This document shows, in pieces, positions 1 through 4,800 of a stretch of DNA of 6,612 nucleotides. The stretch is taken from contig JAFALX010000159.1 in NCBI GenBank assembly GCA_019234035.1, positions 1 to 6,612 of the forward strand, in the 5' to 3' direction. Under the pieces are notes generated by a model, which saw only the letters and a list, made by a program, of their open reading frames with translations, searched no databases and was not told where the DNA came from. How positions within the stretch are numbered: the first letter of the stretch is position 1; each line of letters opens with the position of its first letter. The position numbers and the translations under genes were made by a program. The stretch comes from Candidatus Dormiibacterota bacterium. GTDB lineage: Bacteria > Chloroflexota > Dormibacteria > Aeolococcales > Aeolococcaceae.

Positions 1-840
1 CGGGGCCCCCCCGAACCGCGGCCGCCCGCCCCAACCGGCGAGCGAGGAGCCGCCCGTCGTGGCGGGGACGTAGGCGACGGCCCGCACCGGTGGGGTCACG
101 TGGAAGACGCCGGGGGCGGAGGGGCCGGTGACGGTCACGCCCGTGTCCAGCAGCGGCTGGAACGCAACGCCGCGTGCAACGTCGTGTCCGGGGTAGTAGG
201 GGTACTGCGCGAAGTTCGCAGCCGGCGCGCCGCCGAACGGATGCAGGCCGCCGTAGCCGTCCAGCACCCAGCCGGAGTTCGCCGGCACCGAGGGATTACT
301 GCCATCATTGACGAGAACGGCCGCGCGCGCGATGTCCCAGCCACCCCAGTACGCCGTGATGCTCACGTTGGGCGCGCCACCGAACGGATGCAGCGCGCCG
401 TAGGCGGCGAGCACGTAGCCGCTGACGCCGTCAGCCCGCAGCACGACCGCGCGGGCGATATCCCAGTACGGCCAGTAGCCGCTGAACGAGACTGCCGGGG
501 CGCCGCCGAATGGATGGAGTCCTCCCCATCCGTCCAGCACGTACCCGCTCCTGCCATCGGACCGCACGGCGACGCCGCGCGCGATGCCCCAGCCCGGCCA
601 GTACGCGCTGACGTCGACCGGTGTTGCCGAGCCGAACGGATGCAGCCCGCCGTAGGCATCGAGCACGTACCCGCCGCTGTCGTCGGGGAGCATGCCCATG
701 CCGCGCGCGATGTCCCATTGCGGCCAGTACGCGGTGGTGGTCAGCGGTGGCGCGCCGCCGAACGGCACGACGCCGCCCCAGCCGTCGAGCGTGTAGCCGG
801 ACGTGCCGTCGCTGCGCAGCGCCACGCCGCGTGTGGGCCG
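1..840 (-). repeat. Tandem 42-residue repeats at the C-terminus of the CHAP protein
   Basis: The core GYVLDGWGGLHPFGGAP recurs with the linker YWPxWDIARGVxxRxDG. The GY codons start at 798, 672, 546 and 420, an exact 126-bp (42-residue) period. The fifth begins at 273, 147 bp on, because seven extra residues (around NPSVPAN) are inserted. A sixth unit is degenerate (GVTVTGPSAPGVFHVTPP replaces the core). A further core ending GWGGRPRFGGAP reaches the window edge. Trp and Tyr tend to alternate at the GWGG/AYGG position. The short strand-turn-strand pattern suggests beta-propeller blades; that fold is inferred. Confidence 0.85.
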
Positions 841-1581
841 CGGGTCGTCGAGCCAGCCGCGCAGCGGCAGGCCGAAGTTGCCGGCGGGATCGATGGTGGT
901 GCCGCTGTACGGCAGGCCGTACTCGGCATACATGCTGTTCTGGCTGACGATCCAGACCCGCTGCGCCGCGGCGTCGACGCGCTCCACCACCGCCACGTGT
1001 CCGGTGGTATCGCTCGGCGTCGCGCCCCACACCATGATGTCGCCGGGATTCGGGAGCGAGCCGGAGCCGTTGGGCACCGCCAGCAGCGGCGTCGGCAGCC
1101 TGCTCGCCACGTCGAACATGCTGGTGCCATTGCCCGTCCATCCCGCGGCGTCCCAGCTCGAGCTGCCGCCCTCGTTCCACTCCAGATCCGCGGCGCGCAT
1201 CGCGAGCTCGGTGCACTGGAACTGCATGCCCCAGGCATCTCGACCGTCGGATGCCGCCGGCGAGCGCCAGCACGAGGAGCCGTCCCAGTTGCTGTGCACG
1301 TCGAAGTTCGCACCGCCGGCTGACTGCGGCACCGCCATGCCGCCTGCCCATTGGCCACCCGGGATGAGCACCGAACCGTACGCGGCGCTCGAGCAGGGGA
1401 GGTTGTCGATGATGCCCGGGGACGCCGCGCTGTTGATCGCAATCTGCGCCGACCCGGTCACCAGCGAGGTGCCGGCCCGTGCGGACAGTGTCGAGGCGCC
1501 GATCGCGGCGCTGACGACGAGCACGATGCTCAGCCACGCTTGTTTCTGACGAAGAAGGCCGATACGTTGATACCGCCGCAC
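1..1581 (-). CDS. Secreted CHAP-domain peptidoglycan hydrolase with C-terminal propeller-like repeats (3' end outside window)
   Basis: This frame has no stop from position 1581 to the left edge, giving 527 codons with the C-terminus missing. I chose the GTG at 1581-1579 because GGGAG lies six bases upstream and it yields a clean signal peptide: basic start MRRYQRIGLLRQKQ, hydrophobic WLSIVLVVSAAIG, likely cleavage after LSARA (about residue 36). A GTG further upstream at 1647 is also in frame but has a poorly placed ribosome site. Residues about 40-240 match a CHAP domain: nucleophile Cys123 in QFQCTELA, His195 in TGHVAVVE and a polar third residue, probably Asn215 in VSQNSM. Cys63 and Cys104 could form a disulfide. 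CHAP enzymes cleave peptidoglycan amide bonds outside the membrane. From residue 248 on there are tandem repeats of about 42 residues of the same type as in the downstream plus-strand gene. The gene is divergent from that neighbour. Domain call secure; substrate and bond cleaved unknown. Confidence 0.9.
   Translation of the reverse strand, partial: MRRYQRIGLLRQKQAWLSIVLVVSAAIGASTLSARAGTSLVTGSAQIAINSAASPGIIDNLPCSSAAYGSVLIPGGQWAGGMAVPQSAGGANFDVHSNWDGSSCWRSPAASDGRDAWGMQFQCTELAMRAADLEWNEGGSSSWDAAGWTGNGTSMFDVASRLPTPLLAVPNGSGSLPNPGDIMVWGATPSDTTGHVAVVERVDAAAQRVWIVSQNSMYAEYGLPYSGTTIDPAGNFGLPLRGWLDDPRPTRGVALRSDGTSGYTLDGWGGVVPFGGAPPLTTTAYWPQWDIARGMGMLPDDSGGYVLDAYGGLHPFGSATPVDVSAYWPGWGIARGVAVRSDGRSGYVLDGWGGLHPFGGAPAVSFSGYWPYWDIARAVVLRADGVSGYVLAAYGALHPFGGAPNVSITAYWGGWDIARAAVLVNDGSNPSVPANSGWVLDGYGGLHPFGGAPAANFAQYPYYPGHDVARGVAFQPLLDTGVTVTGPSAPGVFHVTPPVRAVAYVPATTGGSSLAGWGGRPRFGGAP
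1541..1567 (+). promoter_or_regulatory. 27-bp conserved element, copy A (possible alternative-sigma promoter)
   Basis: The sequence reads TGTTTnTGACGAA, two variable bases, then AGGCnGATACGT. It matches copy B at 4447-4473 in 23 of 27 positions, in the same orientation. It ends 316 bp before the start of the complete FG-GAP gene; copy B ends 327 bp before the paralogue's start. GTTT, 12 bases, then GCCGATA resembles part of the FliA/WhiG promoter consensus, but the TAAA of the -35 is absent and the spacer is one base long. It lies within codons 5-14 of the divergent CHAP gene. The duplication is seen directly; the promoter role is inference. Confidence 0.4.
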
Positions 1582-1587
1582 ATCATG

Positions 1588-1592
1588 CTCCC
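1588..1592 (-). promoter_or_regulatory. Ribosome binding site of the CHAP gene
   Basis: On the minus strand GGGAG stands six bases before the GTG at 1581. This is the only good Shine-Dalgarno sequence seen for any of the three genes, and it decides the start in favour of this GTG over the upstream in-frame GTG at 1647. Confidence 0.6.
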
Positions 1593-1753
1593 GTAGGCGT
1601 CGCCGCTGCCGCCAGGATCGTGCGGTCTCGACAGCCGCGCGGGGAGCCGATGTCACCGCTCCGTTTCGGATGTGTTCAACGATCGCAAGTGCCAAGCCCC
1701 GCTTGCGTTTGTGCGGACGGCAGGAGGCGCAGGACTGTCATTGTGCGCTCGCC

Positions 1754-1784
1754 ATGCGCGGTCCCGCCATGGTGGCGGGCGCAT
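1754..1784. promoter_or_regulatory. Strong two-part inverted repeat (operator or RNA hairpin)
   Basis: CCCGCCA (1763-1769) and TGGCGGG (1773-1779) form a perfect 7-bp stem over a 3-base loop. ATGCG (1754-1758) and CGCAT (1780-1784) add five outer pairs, leaving only CGGT (1759-1762) bulged on one side. No T-tract follows on either strand, so it does not look like an intrinsic terminator. Its place between divergent genes fits an operator or a structured leader. Confidence 0.45.
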
Positions 1785-1814
1785 CAGCACTTCTGCCGCA
1801 CGCCCGACAGGCGC

Positions 1815-1857
1815 GACACCACAGTGCCACGAGTCGGTTGCGGTCCGGGGTGGTGTC
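1815..1857. promoter_or_regulatory. 8-bp inverted repeat just upstream of the FG-GAP gene start
   Basis: GACACCAC (1815-1822) is perfectly complementary to GTGGTGTC (1850-1857) across 27 bases. The right arm ends 26 bases before the ATG at 1884. In a transcript this could fold into a stem near the translation start; in DNA it could be a spaced operator. An 8-bp match in GC-rich DNA could be chance. Confidence 0.3.
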
Positions 1858-1883
1858 TCACGCGATGTCACGCTCGCCCGTGA

Positions 1884-4424
1884 ATGGGGAAGCTCACGCG
1901 CGGATTCCTTCTGCTGATGGTGGCCGCCATGCCGGCGGCGACATTCATGGGGCCGGCCCATGCCGCGGCCGCCGCATCGACGCTCAGCGCGACCTGGACG
2001 CGCACGGTCACCACGGGTGCCGGCTCGGGTCCCGCATCGAACTGGTCCATGGCGCCGTGGGCGGGAGCGACCGTGGGCGACCTCTTCGGCGACGGGAGGA
2101 AGGAGGTCGTCGTCGGCACCATCGACGGCGGCGTCTGGGTGCTCGACGGCGCCACCGGCGCGGTGCTGCCCGGCTGGCCGCAGTACACGGGCGGGGCGTT
2201 GCACAGCAATCCCTCGCTCGCCGACCTCGACAACAACGGCCGCGAGGAGGTGATCGCCACCTCGGAGGCCGGCGGCATCTACGTCTGGAACCCTGACGGG
2301 TCGCTGTACCCGGGATGGCCGCAGCACCCGGTACCACCCGGCCCCGGCTTCACGACAGGTTTTGCGGGTGGTGTCGCCGTGGGCGATCTCTATGGCAACG
2401 GCCAGAAGGAGCTCGTGGCCGCGTCGTGGGACCAGCATCTGTGGGCCTGGGACCGATTCGGCAACGTCCTGCCGGGCTTCCCCATCCATGTATGGGACAC
2501 CGCGGCGGACACGCCGACGCTCGTCGACCTCGAGGGGCACGGACAGCTGGACATCGTCGTCGGCTTCGACTCCACGGGTCCGCCGTACGACCCGTACCCG
2601 CCCGGCGGCGAGTACTGGGCGTTCCGCCCGACCGGTTGCACCGCCTACGCATACGCGAACGTTTCGGGCTGTGTCGTTCCCGGCTTTCCCGTGACCATGG
2701 ACGAGACCCCGTGGTCGTCGAGCGCCGCCGCAGACATGTTCAACAACGGCCAGGTCGAGGTGTTCGCGGGCACCGGGTTCAACTTCGGACCGCCCAGCGG
2801 TCAATACGTGATTGGCATGCTGGAGAACGGGTGGCGGTTCGGAACCTGGCCGGCGCCGACCGGCGGTCAGAACATCGCCTCACCTGCCATCGGCGACCTC
2901 CTGGGCAACGGCGGCCGCGAGGTGGTCGAGAGCAGCGGCGACGGGCTCATCCACGCTTGGGATGGCGGCGGGACCACGCTTCCCGGCTGGCCGGTGAACC
3001 CGAACGCGGGCAGCCTCGAGTCCAATCCCACGATCGGGCCGATCAACGGCACGCAGAACGGGGTCTGGGTGGCGACGGTCCCGGGCCTGAGGGCATACAA
3101 CTCCGCCGGCCAGCTCGTGTATCAGGCCGGTCTCGACTGGGGCGGCTTCGCCGCGCCGGCGATCGCCGACCTCGGGAACGGGCACCTGAGCGTCGTCACC
3201 GTCGATCAGAACAACCAGGCGAACAACGCGTGGACGATCCGCGCCTTCGCGATCCCCGGGACGACGAAGATGCTCCCGGGCGGGTGGCCCACCTTCCACG
3301 GCACGAGCCAGCTCGGAGGTCAGGGACCGCCGACGGCGACGATGACGTCGCTGGGCGCGCTGCAGCAGACGACCACGACGTTCCCCGTGAGCTGGACCCT
3401 CGACGCCACCAGCCGCGCGGCGAACAACTTCGTCGTGTGGGTGAAGGATTCGAGCGCCGGCCGCTGGACGCGGTACGGGTCAACGTCCGCGACGAGCATC
3501 AGCTTCTCGGGGTTGCCGGGGCACACCTACACCTTCACCGTGCAGGCGTGCAACGGCGCCGGCTGCTCCGACGCCGGCTATTCGACCAACACGTCGTCAA
3601 CGACGATCTCGCTGCTGGCGCTGTGGTCCACGCCGTTCAAGGGAATGTACGCCGTCGACGGGCAGGGCAACCTCATGCCGGGGTCGTCGGCGCCCGTGTT
3701 CAACAACAGCACCTGGCCGCACTGGAACATCGTCCACGGCGTTGCGGTGGCGCCCGGCGGCGCCGGCGGCTACACGCTTGACGGGTACGGCGGCGTGCAC
3801 CCGTTCGGCAACGCACCCAGTGTCAACGAGAGCGCGTACTGGCCGGGCTGGGACATCGCGCGCGCAATCGTGCTCCGGGCCGACGGCCAGAGCGGGTACG
3901 TGCTCGACGGCTGGGGCGGTGCGCATCCCTTCGGGGTGACCGGCGACATGCCACCGAACGTGACCATGACCGGGTACTGGCCGTACTTCGACATCGCGCG
4001 TGACATCCAGCTGCGCGCCGACGGGCAGAGCGGCTACATCCTCGACGGCTGGGGCGGTGTGCACGCCTTCGGCGTGACCGGCGACATCCCGGCGAACCCG
4101 CAGATCACGGGCTTCTGGCCGTACTGGGACATCGCGCACCGCTTCGTCCTCGACCCGGCGGGCACCGGCGGCTACGTCCTCGACGGGTACGGCGGCATGC
4201 ATCCCTTCGGCACGACGGGGAACGTGCTGCCCTCCATCACGCAGCAGAGCGGGTACTGGCCCGGCTGGGACATCGCCCACGGCGTCACCTTCCTGCCCGG
4301 CTCGAGCACGCAGGGGTACGAGGTCGACGCGTGGGGTGGATACCATCCGTTCGGCGGGGCGCCGAATGTGTCGACGCCGAACTACTCACCGGGCGACAAC
4401 GTCCTCGACGGCAGCTCAGCCTGA
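1884..4424 (+). CDS. Secreted FG-GAP/VCBS propeller protein with Fn3-like domain and C-terminal DGWGG-repeat array
   Basis: Complete, 846 residues. A TGA directly precedes the ATG at 1884, so no in-frame extension is possible, although no clear Shine-Dalgarno sequence is present. Residues 1-28 form a signal peptide (MGKLTRG, then a hydrophobic stretch ending GPAHA). Residues about 54-480 carry eight related units of type VGDLFGDGRKEVVVG, with loop aspartates near 66, 114, 168, 215, 284, 338 and 429. Unit seven (about 385, GPINGTQNG) lacks the aspartate. Most units end in LPGWP or LPGFP. This resembles FG-GAP/VCBS repeats, which fold as beta-propellers and often bind calcium in such loops. Cys252 and Cys263 may pair. 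Residues about 482-578 look fibronectin-III-like, with an extra pair Cys556/Cys561. Residues about 580-846 are six repeats like those of the CHAP protein. No catalytic motif is visible; a binding or scaffold role at the cell surface is likely. The tandem neighbour is a close paralogue. Confidence 0.92.
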   Translation: MGKLTRGFLLLMVAAMPAATFMGPAHAAAAASTLSATWTRTVTTGAGSGPASNWSMAPWAGATVGDLFGDGRKEVVVGTIDGGVWVLDGATGAVLPGWPQYTGGALHSNPSLADLDNNGREEVIATSEAGGIYVWNPDGSLYPGWPQHPVPPGPGFTTGFAGGVAVGDLYGNGQKELVAASWDQHLWAWDRFGNVLPGFPIHVWDTAADTPTLVDLEGHGQLDIVVGFDSTGPPYDPYPPGGEYWAFRPTGCTAYAYANVSGCVVPGFPVTMDETPWSSSAAADMFNNGQVEVFAGTGFNFGPPSGQYVIGMLENGWRFGTWPAPTGGQNIASPAIGDLLGNGGREVVESSGDGLIHAWDGGGTTLPGWPVNPNAGSLESNPTIGPINGTQNGVWVATVPGLRAYNSAGQLVYQAGLDWGGFAAPAIADLGNGHLSVVTVDQNNQANNAWTIRAFAIPGTTKMLPGGWPTFHGTSQLGGQGPPTATMTSLGALQQTTTTFPVSWTLDATSRAANNFVVWVKDSSAGRWTRYGSTSATSISFSGLPGHTYTFTVQACNGAGCSDAGYSTNTSSTTISLLALWSTPFKGMYAVDGQGNLMPGSSAPVFNNSTWPHWNIVHGVAVAPGGAGGYTLDGYGGVHPFGNAPSVNESAYWPGWDIARAIVLRADGQSGYVLDGWGGAHPFGVTGDMPPNVTMTGYWPYFDIARDIQLRADGQSGYILDGWGGVHAFGVTGDIPANPQITGFWPYWDIAHRFVLDPAGTGGYVLDGYGGMHPFGTTGNVLPSITQQSGYWPGWDIAHGVTFLPGSSTQGYEVDAWGGYHPFGGAPNVSTPNYSPGDNVLDGSSA
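3621..4421 (+). repeat. Six-unit C-terminal repeat array of the FG-GAP protein
   Basis: Unit cores start at 3645 (MYAVDGQGNLMPG, a divergent first unit), 3768 (GYTLDGYGGVHPFG), 3894 (GYVLDGWGGAHPFG), 4032 (GYILDGWGGVHAFG), 4170 (GYVLDGYGGMHPFG) and 4314 (GYEVDAWGGYHPFG). Periods are 41, 42, 46, 46 and 48 residues. Linkers carry YWPGWDIAR-like segments. Longer spacings come from extra residues after PFG (VTGDMPPN-type loops). Six units with distinct end units would suit a closed six-bladed propeller; this is a structural inference. Confidence 0.8.
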
Positions 4425-4435
4425 TCCTCGCACGT

Positions 4436-4451
4436 CAGACCTCGTCTGTTT
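4436..4451 (+). terminator. Possible short hairpin terminator after the FG-GAP gene
   Basis: CAGAC, loop CTC, GTCTG, then TTT begin 11 bases after the TGA. The stem is only five pairs and the T-run is short, so this is a weak candidate. It overlaps the first bases of the conserved 27-bp element. Confidence 0.25.
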
Positions 4452-4473
4452 GTGACGAAATAGGCTGATACGT
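4447..4473 (+). promoter_or_regulatory. 27-bp conserved element, copy B
   Basis: Second copy of the element at 1541-1567, with four mismatches in 27 and the same orientation. It ends 327 bp before the GTG of the paralogue. It includes GTTT, 12 bases, GCTGATA, which is a poorer match to a FliA/WhiG -10 than copy A. The bases right after it (GTCGCCGTTGCAGCAGG) also resemble 1599-1616 in the other intergenic region, as if about 30 bases were missing between the two blocks here. Confidence 0.4.
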
Positions 4474-4609
4474 CGCCGTTGCAGCAGGCGGCCCTCTCCG
4501 TTGGGTACGCTTTGCGTCCGAGAGGTTGGTGGTGATGTCCGCAGCGCGAGTCCGGCGACCCTTGTCAGTGCAGCGTTGCGGCGTCGGTCGGCGGCGGCGA
4601 TCTACCAGT

Positions 4610-4643
4610 CCTGCTCACGTTTTGCCATATCCCCTGCTCACGT
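4610..4643 (+). repeat. Direct repeat of CCTGCTCACGT
   Basis: The 11-mer occurs at 4610-4620 and again at 4633-4643, identical, 23 bp apart start to start, close to two helical turns. A looser version (CCTCACGCT) follows at about 4671. The spacing suits two binding sites for a regulator on one face of the helix. No function is known. Confidence 0.4.
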
Positions 4644-4800
4644 CCGTCTTGGTGCCGCCGCGATGCTTGTCCTCACGCTGATCACCAGAGCACCCCGCCT
4701 CCGCGTCACGTCCGTGGTACGCACGCGCCGCCATCGCGAGGCCTCGGTGCCGAGAGTCACACGCGGTGCGAACCGGTACGGCGCGGCGCACGCGCGCAGG

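Larger units (their letters stand above)
1582..1883. other. Divergent intergenic region between the CHAP and FG-GAP genes
   Basis: These 302 bp must hold the promoter of the minus-strand CHAP gene and the leader, perhaps also the promoter, of the plus-strand gene. I see no convincing sigma-70-type -35/-10 pair on either strand. Two inverted repeats (1754-1784 and 1815-1857) are the only clear structures. Open frames here are short or Arg/Ala-rich shadows, and I found no small gene with a credible start and ribosome site. Confidence 0.6.
4425..4800. other. Intergenic region between the two FG-GAP paralogues
   Basis: These 376 bp hold the weak hairpin, element copy B and a direct repeat. The frame of the downstream gene stays open back to a TGA at 4453, but the stretch before 4801 encodes Arg-rich sequence with no resemblance to the paralogue, so I treat it as untranslated. 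No small gene or tRNA is apparent. Confidence 0.6.

Noticed and set aside
1..840. CRISPR-like array, because of the regular 126-bp spacing
   Set aside because: The repeats are imperfect at the DNA level, in frame and encode a protein motif; there are no spacers or cas genes.
100..1323. Plus-strand open frame (407 codons) antisense to the CHAP gene
   Set aside because: Its apparent repeats (AERMQ, VRPV) are the antisense image of the CHAP protein repeats. There is no ribosome site or recognisable domain.
431..1537. Long minus-strand open frame (368 codons)
   Set aside because: It overlaps the CHAP gene in another frame of the same strand, is Arg/Ala-rich with no domain pattern, and is explained by high GC content. 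The CHAP frame has a signal peptide, catalytic motifs and repeats.
1582..1883. A cyclic-di-AMP riboswitch upstream of the CHAP gene
   Set aside because: Such riboswitches often precede wall hydrolase genes in actinobacteria, but I could not recognise the conserved core on the minus strand. An Infernal search with the ydaO/yuaA model would settle it.
1653..2804. Minus-strand open frame (383 codons) across the intergenic region and the FG-GAP gene
   Set aside because: Antisense shadow of the propeller repeats with biased Arg/Val/Gly composition. The plus-strand frame encodes clear FG-GAP units.
2315..3781. Plus-strand open frame (488 codons) inside the FG-GAP gene
   Set aside because: Same-strand alternative frame, extremely Arg-rich, with no secretion signal or domain; typical of GC-rich DNA.
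1884..4424. An insertion sequence or phage origin for the duplicated genes
   Set aside because: No transposase, integrase, terminal inverted repeats or target duplications are visible. FG-GAP proteins with signal peptides are ordinary cellular secreted proteins.
4663..4800. Upstream ATG at 4663 as the start of the second paralogue
   Set aside because: It would put 46 Arg-rich residues before the signal peptide. GTG 4801 aligns with the first paralogue's start.
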